Source: Pseudomonas sp. SG20056
Lineage (GTDB): Bacteria > Pseudomonadota > Gammaproteobacteria > Pseudomonadales > Pseudomonadaceae
DNA: 64,000 nucleotides
Assembly (NCBI RefSeq): GCF_031764535.1
Contig: NZ_CP134499.1
Span: 2,170,001-2,234,000 of the forward strand
Direction of reading: 5' to 3'
Numbering within the stretch: the first letter of the stretch is position 1; each line of letters starts with the position of its first letter. Positions 8,916 through 15,865 of this stretch are shown here, piece by piece. A program made the position numbers and the translations under genes. The notes under the pieces were generated by a model. It worked only from the letters and a program-made list of their open reading frames with translations, did not search any database and was not told the origin of the DNA.

Positions 8916-9139
8916 CGCCCCTCGAAGTACCTTCCCACCTAATTAAGCAGGCGCAGCTCTACGCCCCAGGGCGCGAGGCCTCTGATGCTGTCTGCCATAT
9001 TCTTGAGGATTACCCGCGGCTCGTTGCCCAGGTGCGAAAACTCAGCGCCGGCCTAGCCGACTTTCAGCATGAAAGCGCCGATTTCGACCGTCGCTTAGCT
9101 CTCCTGCAGGACGCCTGCAGGCAGATTCTTGATATTTGA
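8909..9139 (+). CDS. Att-proximal small protein, element A copy
   Basis: A 76-residue protein, MRTPLEVPSHLIKQAQLYAP onward, clearly homologous along its length to the first gene of the two prophage copies (12462 and 19386). The likely start ATG (8909) lies inside the attP2-like site; an in-frame ATG nine bases upstream is a non-start in the homologues. The sequence is predicted alpha-helical with a heptad-like second half (VRKLSAGLADFQHESADFDRRLALLQDA). The frame is conserved despite many base changes, which argues that it is translated. Function unknown; its position suggests a role at the att end or a small regulator. Confidence 0.6.
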   Translation: MRTPLEVPSHLIKQAQLYAPGREASDAVCHILEDYPRLVAQVRKLSAGLADFQHESADFDRRLALLQDACRQILDI

Positions 9140-9142
9140 TCA

Positions 9143-9261
9143 GGTACCAAAATGCCCGCCGGCGCCGTTCGCCTAGGATCAATTTAGGTACCACTTTCTC
9201 TTTTTGCTCTGGTACCATAATTCGCACCTGGTCGAGATCGAACTGGGTCTATTTGGTACCA
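9143..9261. promoter_or_regulatory. Four GGTACCA palindromic repeats before the 89-residue gene
   Basis: GGTACCA occurs at 9143, 9187, 9211 and 9255, with start-to-start spacings of 44, 24 and 44 bases. The last copy is the 12-bp palindrome TTTGGTACCAAA and directly precedes the AAAGGAG ribosome site of the next gene. The symmetric spacing suggests binding sites for a dimeric regulator or an iteron-like replication control region. No protein can be assigned. Confidence 0.5.
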
Positions 9262-9273
9262 AAGGAGAACGCC

Positions 9274-9543
9274 ATGCCCCTAGTCAAATTCCAGGCTGAT
9301 GACGCAGATGCAGATATGCTGATGCAGCACACCGGCCAGCGTGTTGCCTCTAAGGCCTTCATGCTTTCCGCTTTAGCTTCCCCTGGTCTCGCCATAGAGC
9401 TGAATGATGCGCGCCAGGAAATTGCCCGACTTCGCAGGATCATTGCCCGCCAGCAGCAGGTTTTAGAATCCGCCCGATCTGCTGCCTCTCTTCTGGTTGA
9501 AGCTGCTGGCCAGGGTGATTTGTTTATGGCAAACGGTACCTAA
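9274..9543 (+). CDS. Hypothetical 89-residue coiled-coil protein of element A
   Basis: Starts at ATG 9274 behind a strong AAAGGAG site. No family recognised. The N-terminal half (MPLVKFQADDADADMLMQHT...VASKAFMLSA) looks globular. The second half has a helical, leucine/isoleucine-spaced stretch (IELNDARQEIARLRRIIARQQQVLESARSAA, given here by its ends at about residues 48-78) that should form a coiled coil, so dimerisation is likely. A further GGTACC lies at the 3' end of the gene. The array of GGTACCA sites upstream makes autoregulation plausible, but that is inference. Confidence 0.6.
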   Translation: MPLVKFQADDADADMLMQHTGQRVASKAFMLSALASPGLAIELNDARQEIARLRRIIARQQQVLESARSAASLLVEAAGQGDLFMANGT

Positions 9544-9712
9544 ATTTTCCCGGGTGAGATCCTGCAGGCGATTCCTTGGAACAGAATTAGTACCTTTTAT
9601 TCGCCATACCTCGACCTCGCCCGCAGGGCGATTAGGCGCTTGCATTTCCTTCGCCTGTTTCCACCACTCTCGGCGCGCCGGTACCCGCGTAGCGGCCTAT
9701 CTCCAGTCAAAG

Positions 9713-9753
9713 AAAAGCCCCCAGCGTCCGTATAGGCACCCTGGGGGCTTTTT
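9713..9753 (+). terminator. Rho-independent terminator in element A
   Basis: AAAAGCCCCCAG and CTGGGGGCTTTTT form a stem of 11-12 bp around a 16-base loop, with a T-run on the + strand (and A-run on the left, so it may act both ways). It closes the unit containing the 76- and 89-residue genes. Confidence 0.75.
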
Positions 9754-9965
9754 CGCGTCCTGCTGGCTCATTGCTCCACCGATGGCACTTCGCGCCCTAA
9801 TCACCCGCTTTTAGGTTTTCCAGGCGCCGCCGATCTGGCCGAAAAGTCGGTATAGGTGATACCCGACTTTTGTCCCATTTTGGGACTCGCAAATTATCGG
9901 CTCCAATGAATTCAATGGTTTACGTTTTTCGGCCTCACGAATTCCTGTGCTGCTTTGTAATTACA

Positions 9966-10005
9966 GTGCAATGCATTTGCACGTACTGAAACTACTATGT
10001 ATGCT
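9966..10005 (+). promoter_or_regulatory. Promoter with overlapping palindrome before the RHH gene
   Basis: TTGCAC (9977-9982) and TATGCT (10000-10005) are separated by 17 bases, a good sigma-70 layout. The -35 forms the right arm of the palindrome GTGCAA-N5-TTGCAC (9966-9982). The following gene encodes a ribbon-helix-helix-like protein, so negative autoregulation through this dyad is a natural hypothesis. Confidence 0.45.
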
Positions 10006-10038
10006 CGGCGTACTTACAAAGTAACTGCGAGGTGATAC

Positions 10039-10293
10039 ATGTCTTCCGGAGATTCTCCCGAGCTCGACCGATTTCAAAAGCGCACCGAAGCCGTCAAGGA
10101 AAAGCAAACGCTTGCGAACGGCACCTTTGCTCTTCATCAGGTTGGTGAAGAGCTGGATTCGACTATCAATTTTCGAATCAACTTAGGCCTAAAGACTGAG
10201 TTCGAGAAGGTGTGTAAGCAGAATCACAGTAGCGTTAGTCGCGAGCTGAAACGCTTTATGACTGAGGCTGTTCGGACTCAAAGTATTCTTTGA
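10039..10293 (+). CDS. Ribbon-helix-helix-like small DNA-binding protein
   Basis: An 84-residue protein with GAGGTG six bases before the ATG. After a charged N-terminal tail (about 40 residues), residues about 45-80 read NFRINLGLKTEFEKVCKQN followed by HSSVSRELKRFMTEAV. The pattern of a short strand with alternating residues, then two helices with a conserved-type 'S.S.Ex.R.F' turn, fits the Arc/CopG RHH fold. Likely role: repressor or copy-control regulator of element A. No counterpart exists in the neighbouring prophages, whose repressor candidate is encoded on the opposite strand. The IS3-type element is inserted just downstream. Confidence 0.6.
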   Translation: MSSGDSPELDRFQKRTEAVKEKQTLANGTFALHQVGEELDSTINFRINLGLKTEFEKVCKQNHSSVSRELKRFMTEAVRTQSIL

Positions 10294-10352
10294 TTTTTTC
10301 ACTAATTGGCCGGTAGTGTTGTGGTCAACGAATTCTGGACAGGGGTTTAGGT

Positions 10353-11494
<1,142 letters not shown>

Positions 11495-11657
11495 GTAAAC
11501 ACCTCATTGCTGGGCGAAGCTTAACGCCCTATCGGGGTGTCCAGAATCATTGAGCCACAACAGTAGGCCATGGCCCGAATGGGCAAAAGATCGCAGGGCA
11601 GGGGAGTTACAGCTCCCCTAACCCTGCTTACCAAAAGCGATCGATAGGAGATCGAAA

Positions 11658-12017
11658 ATGGCTGTTCACAATTCTACTGAAACCCTTGCTGCGCCTGCGT
11701 TTCTTGCATCTCAACAAAACACGTCATTCCCGACCCAACGTGAAAAAATATCATGCTGGGATGGGCGTCTTTTGCTCATTGATCCGTTTCAGCTTATGGA
11801 CAAACGTGTTCGTGTTGGTGAGTCGACCCATGGTGCCGATTTGGATTTCGAAGGCTTTATACCTGAGACGCTGATTTACGAAGCAACAGTCGTTGCCGTT
11901 CAGTTCGGTTCTCGTTGCCATGGGATCGAAACAAGTCTTTTGCTTAAACACGACCATGGCGACGCTCTTGCTTACGTGGATGTCTCGAACCTGACTGTCC
12001 TGGCGGTGCTCCAGTGA
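11658..12017 (+). CDS. Hypothetical 119-residue protein of element A
   Basis: Begins at ATG 11658 after the ribosome site ATAGGAG. I do not recognise a family. It has a polar, low-complexity N-terminus (MAVHNSTETLAAPAFLASQQ), then a region predicted as mixed beta strands (WDGRLLLIDPF, IYEATVVAVQFG, ETSLLLKHDHGDALAYVDV). No signal peptide or membrane segment is evident. Size and beta-rich character would be compatible with a small ssDNA-binding protein, but there is no direct support. It is unique to element A and lies downstream of the insertion sequence. A hairpin-rich non-coding stretch follows it. Confidence 0.55.
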   Translation: MAVHNSTETLAAPAFLASQQNTSFPTQREKISCWDGRLLLIDPFQLMDKRVRVGESTHGADLDFEGFIPETLIYEATVVAVQFGSRCHGIETSLLLKHDHGDALAYVDVSNLTVLAVLQ

Positions 12018-12379
12018 CCTGCGAATCTCCTGTTTTGGAGTGCCGCCAGCTATCACCTGGAGCGCGTTTTCCTGTTCTTACTTTGTCCCTGCCGTCTGTA
12101 ACTGGCTTTCGTGGCGAAGGGGTTTTTACCCATACCGGAGGCCGCGTAGCGGTCTTGGGTATGGGTCAATTCTTCATCGCTTTGCTTAGCGACCTTTTTG
12201 CTCGCGCGCTTAGTGTTTGGCCTTTGAAATCTCCGTTTCCTGTTGATTTCTGCCGCCACCTCAAGCCTGGAGCTTCGCAGGATCGCTTTACAGCGATTTT
12301 CAGCAAAAGCCACTGTGTGATACCAGATCGCGTAGAACGCAAAGCACAGCGCTGTTCTACTGCCTTCCTGATGTAAGGC
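12018..12379. other. Non-coding right end of element A
   Basis: Contains a large stem-loop: ACCCATACC (12128-12136) pairs with GGTATGGGT (12158-12166) and encloses a smaller CCGC-GTA-GCGG hairpin. From about 12305 it becomes homologous to the right ends of both prophage copies, ending in GGCTTCGCATAAT. Open frames here run across the att DNA on the - strand and look accidental. Confidence 0.5.
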
Positions 12380-12400
12380 TTCGCATAATAGACAGGCGTT
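12380..12400 (+). other. Junction of element A and prophage copy 1 (attP1-like site)
   Basis: XerC arm TTCGCATAA (12380-12388), a 10-base spacer, then TTACGTTCAAG from 12399 (8 of 11 matches to the XerD arm of dif). The XerC arm is supplied by the end of element A, the rest by the phage. Pairs with the inverted site at 12443-12468. Confidence 0.8.
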
Positions 12401-12442
12401 ACGTTCAAGCGGCTCTGGATACTGGCAACGCCTCCAGGGCCG

Positions 12443-12468
12443 ATTTAATGTAACGGCCATTATGCGAA
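12443..12468 (-). other. attP2-like inverted dif site, prophage copy 1
   Basis: On the - strand: XerC arm TTCGCATAA, 6-base centre TGGCCG, XerD-like arm TTACATTAAAT (9 of 11 matches to dif). Arm sizes and the 6-base centre equal those of real dif. The start codon of the first phage gene (12462) lies within it. Confidence 0.8.
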
Positions 12469-12692
12469 CGCCCCTCGATATCCCGCCTCATCTGATCAAA
12501 CAAGCACAGCTCTACGCACCGTCCAGGGATGCCCTGGATGCGGTGTGCCATGTGCTGTCTGATTACCCGCGACTTGTTGCTGATCTTCGGCAGATGCGCT
12601 CTAAGCTCGCCCAGCTCGATGCTGAATCCTCGAGCCTCGATGCTCTCGTTTCTGACCTTCAGGTACTTGCCCGGAAGATCCTCGACCTCTGA
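12462..12692 (+). CDS. Att-proximal small phage protein, copy 1
   Basis: A 76-residue, probably all-helical protein (MRTPLDIPPHLIKQAQLYAP onward) homologous to the first gene of element A. The C-terminal half (ADLRQMRSKLAQLDAESSSL, VSDLQVLARKILDL) looks coiled-coil. The ATG overlaps the inverted dif-like site, so the XerC arm codes for the first residues. No good Shine-Dalgarno sequence is seen. Not assignable to a family. Because it is the only gene shared by satellite and phage, it may act on DNA elements they share (att or origin). Confidence 0.6.
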   Translation: MRTPLDIPPHLIKQAQLYAPSRDALDAVCHVLSDYPRLVADLRQMRSKLAQLDAESSSLDALVSDLQVLARKILDL

Positions 12693-12999
12693 CCACCCCC
12701 TTCATTGATCAACCCGCTTTTCCGCATCGGCAGAAGCACGTCAGGTTCATTCGGTGGTGGGTCCCGGAGGTAAATCCCCTCAGGTACACACGCGACAGCA
12801 AATCGGCTCTTAGCGTGCCTCAGTGTTCGTCGTCATAGTCATTTGGGGTAGCGCTCTGCGCGAGGGGGAACCCCTGGCAAGCCGGCACGAATGTGCAGAG
12901 CGTTGCCGCAGTTGATTCCCTGGACGCGCAGCGGTCAGGGTCCACCATCTCTAATGGTGGACTCTTGTCTCATGGTGAGAATAATTGTTCGTTTTTTGA
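12693..12999 (+). other. Phage intergenic region, candidate origin/packaging signal, copy 1
   Basis: Non-coding, between the att-proximal gene and the repressor. Two stem-loops stand out. CGCTCTGC (12852-12859) pairs with GCAGAGCG (12895-12902) and encloses a G-run facing a C-run plus GCCGGC. A perfect GTCCACCAT-N5-ATGGTGGAC hairpin lies at 12940-12962. In filamentous phages such hairpins mark the plus/minus-strand origins and the packaging signal. The region's location next to the replication gene fits. Exact nick site not identified. Confidence 0.5.
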
Positions 13000-13206
13000 T
13001 CAATCAACACGGTGCGTTATCGCACCTGAAGCGCTCACTTCGAGCGACGAAATCACCTTCTCTAGAAAGGCGTGCACAAGCTCGGAATCCTTCATTGGCT
13101 GCATGCCGCGTTTAACCAATTCTTTATTGATTTCAACGGCTTTCCTCCGCAGAGCTTCTTGCTCTGCGTTCGTCAAGCGGATGTTAGTCGGCATGTCTGC
13201 TCTCAT
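13000..13206 (-). CDS. Repressor-like small protein, copy 1
   Basis: 68 residues from the ATG at 13206, chosen because GAGGAA lies six bases upstream of it; a longer in-frame start at 13227 has no ribosome site. Sequence MRADMPTNIRLTNAEQEALR continues into helices (AVEINKELVKRG...SELVHAFLEKVI). The short N-terminal strand PTNIRLT plus two helices resembles a ribbon-helix-helix protein. It is the only - strand gene of the prophage and is divergent from the replication initiator, the position of RstR in CTXphi and of the immunity repressor in Pf phages. Inferred role: superinfection immunity/lysogeny repressor. Confidence 0.6.
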   Translation of the reverse strand: MRADMPTNIRLTNAEQEALRRKAVEINKELVKRGMQPMKDSELVHAFLEKVISSLEVSASGAITHRVD

Positions 13207-13226
13207 TCGGTTTTCCTCAATATGCA

Positions 13227-13301
13227 TGTGTGCATGTTATTAGTGTTGACGTGTGCAGGTTCACGAGTCTACATTTCGCGCAAATGTTATTTGTGTGCAT
13301 G
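13227..13301. promoter_or_regulatory. Divergent promoter and operators, copy 1
   Basis: The motif TGTGTGCATG occurs at 13227-13236 and 13292-13301, with a related CGTGTGCAGG at 13250-13259. A rightward promoter TTGACG (13246-13251), 18-base spacer, TACATT (13270-13275) sits between them, so one repeat overlaps the -35/spacer and one follows the start point. This is a classic repressor-operator layout for control of the replication gene. Confidence 0.5.
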
Positions 13302-13307
13302 CATCCA

Positions 13308-14696
13308 ATGCTTGATCGAATCCACATGTTTATCCCGTTTCTCGACGATGCCATCGACACGATTGGCACCATCGAGCACCCGTTCAAGGTGGTTGACCTT
13401 GAGTCCCTCGGCATCGCAATGCGCGCCGCTGGTGGTGTTACTCGGCGTGATGACGGTGGCTTTGATTGCGAAGACCTTTCTCATGCATGGGAGTCGCTGC
13501 CATCTAGCTATACGCCTCTGGCTTTTAAGGTTTTCCACCAGAGTTTAGGTAAGCGCTTGATGCCTGGCGTTGAACTGAAAGCCAGTCCTGCAAAGTTGCT
13601 CCAGGGTCACAACGTATTCGGCCCGACCTCGATCCGCAGCGGGGCAGAGGTGATGCTTAAGTGGCTTGCTGGCTCGTATCCGCTGCTCTGGGCACGTTTG
13701 GATTTCAAAGCGATTGAGGTTTACGCCCTCGACTGCACTTATTCGGCCCGCATGCCCAACGAACAGACCGCTCGCCAAGTTATCGACTTCATGCGTGGCG
13801 TCAGTAACGGTCAGACCCGCAACCGCGGCGACAGTTACGAAACAACCGCTTACTGGGGATCGAAAGAAGGCCGTATCAAGAAGATCAAGGCCTACTTGAA
13901 AGGGCCTGAATTTGCCAACGAACTGGACCGCATCAGGAAGGCCGCTCGCGGTGGTTCTGGTGACCCTGAGCGTCGCCATGATCTGGATAACGCACATGTT
14001 CGCGAGTTCAAGATTCATCGCCGCAACTCCCGCGCGCCAATGTCGATTCTTTCCGCTGCCCGCACCTTGCGGGTAATGGAAGACCCCCGGTTACAGGAAT
14101 TCGCGAAGCTGCTCCTTCGCATGGAAGCAACCGTTATGCATCGGTGGCTTGAGCGTCGGGAATTACCTACGCACTTGTGGCCGCTGTGTGACCACCAAGA
14201 AGCGCTTGCAAGTGAGGATCGCTGTTTTATCCAGGAGTGTTTTAGCGCTGTTACTGCTGAGCTGTTCGCGGCCTTTGAAGGTATGACTATGAAACGAATT
14301 GACGACGATAAGGTGCTGGCCGCACTGATTGAGAAGTACACCAAAGAAGGGAAGGGCAGATGGACCCCGGCCAAAGCCGATAAGGCTACAGGCTCCATCA
14401 TTCCCCGACTTTTCATCCCTGGTAAAACCAGCGACTCCCACGCCCGCAACCTCTTTCGCACTTATCGCAGCATCAAGGATTACGGGTGGGAAGAGACCAT
14501 GAACTCCATGTCTCGGGCGACGTTCTATCGCCACATTGCTGACATTGAAGCCTGCGGTCTTTCCAAGGCGATGCTCCAAAACCTCGCCCAGCACGACAAC
14601 GTTCGCAATGTTGTTCCGGTTCTCCAACTGATCCACATCGACTTCGCCAGCCAGCGCCCTGACTGGTACGTCGAACCGTGCGTGGAGGCTGCATGA
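13308..14696 (+). CDS. Rolling-circle replication initiator (phage II/X family), copy 1
   Basis: 462 residues from ATG 13308; an upstream in-frame ATG at 13230 lies in the operator region and before the promoter's start point, so it is unlikely. The segment YWGSKEGRIKKIKAYLKGPE, around residue 182, resembles the core of the Phage_CRI/gpII family of inovirus plus-strand nicking enzymes. The C-terminal part corresponds to the Phage X domain. An internal ATG at 14289 with GAAGG upstream could give a separate X-like protein of about 135 residues. It would nick the plus-strand origin and start rolling-circle replication. Overlaps the next 30-residue gene by ATGA. Confidence 0.8.
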   Translation: MLDRIHMFIPFLDDAIDTIGTIEHPFKVVDLESLGIAMRAAGGVTRRDDGGFDCEDLSHAWESLPSSYTPLAFKVFHQSLGKRLMPGVELKASPAKLLQGHNVFGPTSIRSGAEVMLKWLAGSYPLLWARLDFKAIEVYALDCTYSARMPNEQTARQVIDFMRGVSNGQTRNRGDSYETTAYWGSKEGRIKKIKAYLKGPEFANELDRIRKAARGGSGDPERRHDLDNAHVREFKIHRRNSRAPMSILSAARTLRVMEDPRLQEFAKLLLRMEATVMHRWLERRELPTHLWPLCDHQEALASEDRCFIQECFSAVTAELFAAFEGMTMKRIDDDKVLAALIEKYTKEGKGRWTPAKADKATGSIIPRLFIPGKTSDSHARNLFRTYRSIKDYGWEETMNSMSRATFYRHIADIEACGLSKAMLQNLAQHDNVRNVVPVLQLIHIDFASQRPDWYVEPCVEAA

Positions 14697-14785
14697 CACC
14701 GCCTGAGGATGATTTTTTAGTACTCCTAATTTTCGTTCCAATCGGTCTTCTGACTATCTGCGCCTATGTGGTTCTTCTCCTTTAA
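14693..14785 (+). CDS. 30-residue single-pass membrane protein, copy 1
   Basis: ATG at 14693 overlaps the replication gene's stop (ATGA). It encodes an acidic N-terminus MTPPEDD followed by a continuous hydrophobic stretch FLVLLIFVPIGLLTICAYVV. Size, coupling and hydrophobicity resemble the tiny pVII/pIX-type membrane proteins of filamentous phages, although its position before the ssDNA-binding protein is unusual. Conserved in both copies, but these are too alike to test selection. Confidence 0.45.
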   Translation: MTPPEDDFLVLLIFVPIGLLTICAYVVLLL

Positions 14786-14831
14786 CAACCGGGCCAGCCG
14801 GCCCTAATTTTGCTCCTGTGAGGTAAACATT

Positions 14832-15176
14832 ATGTCTCTAGTTCTGCTCGGCTTGTGCCACGGCTACACCACCAACGTTAAGACCTTCGGTGAAAACAGC
14901 TTCACCGATCACCTGATCCTTGTTGAGGTTGAACAAACCAGTCAGTACGGCACCGCTGAGGTGAAAACCATCCCGGTCAAAATCTCCAAACGCCTGATGG
15001 ATCAGGGCATCCAGCACGTCTGGAATCAGTACAAGGGCAAGCCGGTATCGGTTCCCGTATTCGTCGCCCCGTGGGCCTCCAAGGCCGGTAACGCTGGTTT
15101 TGATTTCCAGCTCGCCGGTGACGGCAAGCCCGTCAATGTGCAGCTCATTCCGGCCGCTGTAAAAGCCGCCAGCTAA
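14832..15176 (+). CDS. Probable single-stranded DNA-binding protein (gpV-like), copy 1
   Basis: 114 residues after the ribosome site GTGAGGT. Predicted mostly beta, with alternating hydrophobic strands (DHLILVEVEQ, EVKTIPVKISK, PVSVPVFVAPW, NVQLIPA), as expected for an OB-fold protein. It lies between the replication initiator and the coat genes, where gene V of filamentous phages sits. Its expected role is to coat the new plus strand and switch replication to packaging. The family assignment is by position and fold character, not by a recognised motif. Confidence 0.6.
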   Translation: MSLVLLGLCHGYTTNVKTFGENSFTDHLILVEVEQTSQYGTAEVKTIPVKISKRLMDQGIQHVWNQYKGKPVSVPVFVAPWASKAGNAGFDFQLAGDGKPVNVQLIPAAVKAAS

Positions 15177-15191
15177 GGGGAGGGCGCTGCC

Positions 15192-15428
15192 ATGGTTACC
15201 GCCGAATTTCATCAAGAACGCCAGCGCCTGCTGTGCCTCATGAAGTCCGCCCCCGATCACTACGAGTTGGCATTTTCCAGCTCTGAACACTCTGGCTATC
15301 TGCGTGGCCTACGTGACTCCGGAGCCATCGGCGGCGCTGCCTACGAATTTCATCAAGCCGAAGCTGAGAAAGTTGCAAGCGTTGCTTTTGAACGTCTTGC
15401 CGCTGAACTCGATGCCGAGGCCGCATAA
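15192..15428 (+). CDS. Hypothetical 78-residue phage protein, copy 1
   Basis: Starts at ATG 15192 after GGGGAGGG. Soluble, helical and charged (FHQERQRLLCLMKSAPDHYE; YEFHQAEAEKVASVAFERLA). No signal peptide or membrane helix. I recognise no family. Its stop is directly followed by the GTG of the next tiny gene, so it is part of the morphogenesis operon. Confidence 0.55.
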   Translation: MVTAEFHQERQRLLCLMKSAPDHYELAFSSSEHSGYLRGLRDSGAIGGAAYEFHQAEAEKVASVAFERLAAELDAEAA

Positions 15429-15563
15429 GTGCCTGAGTCACTAACCACATTAACGGTGGAAGGAATTATCTCCGTGTACACCGCAGCTTTCTTGCTCACT
15501 GTCACCTGTTGGTTCATGGGCATGAATATCGGCGTCGCTATTGGCGTCATTCGTAAACTTTGA
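15429..15563 (+). CDS. 44-residue membrane protein, probable minor coat protein, copy 1
   Basis: GTG start immediately after the previous stop (TAAGTG). It encodes MPESLTTLTVEG, then a hydrophobic helix of about 25 residues (IISVYTAAFLLTVTCWFMGM continuing to IGVAIGV) and a short basic tail IRKL. This is the form of the pVII/pIX-like minor coat proteins that sit at one virion tip. It directly precedes the major coat gene. Below the length at which routine gene callers report genes. Confidence 0.6.
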   Translation: MPESLTTLTVEGIISVYTAAFLLTVTCWFMGMNIGVAIGVIRKL

Positions 15564-15574
15564 GGAGCTTCAAA

Positions 15575-15709
15575 ATGGATCCGATTCTTGCTGCTGTTGA
15601 CCTTACTGCTGTTGCTGCCTGGGTCAGTCTCGCCGGTGTAACCATCATCGGCATCACCATGGCGTTCAAGGGCATTGACCTTGGCAAACGCGGCGTTAAA
15701 AAGGCCTAA
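15575..15709 (+). CDS. Major coat protein candidate (gpVIII-like, 44 residues), copy 1
   Basis: ATG 15575 behind GAGGAG. The 44-residue product has an acidic N-terminus (MDPILAAVDLTA), a central hydrophobic helix (VAAWVSLAGVTIIGITMAF) and a basic C-terminus (KGIDLGKRGVKKA). This is the charge pattern of a filamentous phage major coat protein: the tail binds DNA and the acidic end faces out. It has no signal peptide, as in Pf3, whose coat is also 44 residues as I recall. A leaderless coat would insert by the YidC/Sec-independent route. Confidence 0.75.
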   Translation: MDPILAAVDLTAVAAWVSLAGVTIIGITMAFKGIDLGKRGVKKA

Positions 15710-15865
15710 GTGCCTGGGGGAGGGGGCAGCAATGCTCCCTCTAATTCAATGGAACAATTAGCAATTACCCCAGCTGATATAGCGATGCTTGCTTATTCGC
15801 TGATCTTCATGGGGGGAGTAATAGGCGGATGGGCATTTATTCTCGGTATTCAGCAGCGCTTCTAG
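15710..15865 (+). CDS. 51-residue membrane protein, probable minor coat protein, copy 1
   Basis: A GTG directly follows the coat gene stop (TAAGTG). Gly/Ser/Asn-rich start, then a hydrophobic helix (MLAYSLIFMGGVIGGWAFIL) and a short basic end GIQQRF. An alternative ATG at 15749 would give 38 residues. The 3' end overlaps the start of the adsorption gene (15829) in another frame, which suggests translational coupling. Likely a second tip protein of the virion. Confidence 0.5.
   Translation: MPGGGGSNAPSNSMEQLAITPADIAMLAYSLIFMGGVIGGWAFILGIQQRF

Larger units (their letters stand above)
9544..10038. other. Non-coding control region of element A
   Basis: No convincing gene in 495 bases. It holds a Rho-independent terminator (9713-9753). 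It also has an 11-base palindrome CCGCGTAGCGG (9685-9695), seen again at 12142-12152 in the same element. A stem-loop pairing AAAAGTCGG with CCGACTTTT lies at about 9842-9871, next to a perfect GTCCCA-TTT-TGGGAC hairpin (9872-9886). A palindrome-covered promoter (9966-10005) precedes the next gene. The density of dyads would suit a replication origin or packaging signal. Confidence 0.5.

Noticed and set aside
12014..12376. 120-codon + strand frame at the right end of element A
   Set aside because: No ribosome site, covers a large stem-loop and the right-end homology, and is not kept in the phage copies.
12053..12460. Open frame on the - strand across the element A/prophage junction, with shorter versions at the other junction
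   Set aside because: It is conserved only where att DNA is conserved, lacks a ribosome site and reads through hairpin sequences, so it is most likely a by-product of the att repeat.
13227..13301. TGTGTGCATG repeats as a CRISPR array
   Set aside because: Too short, only three copies, with spacers of unequal length and a promoter in between; there are no cas genes.
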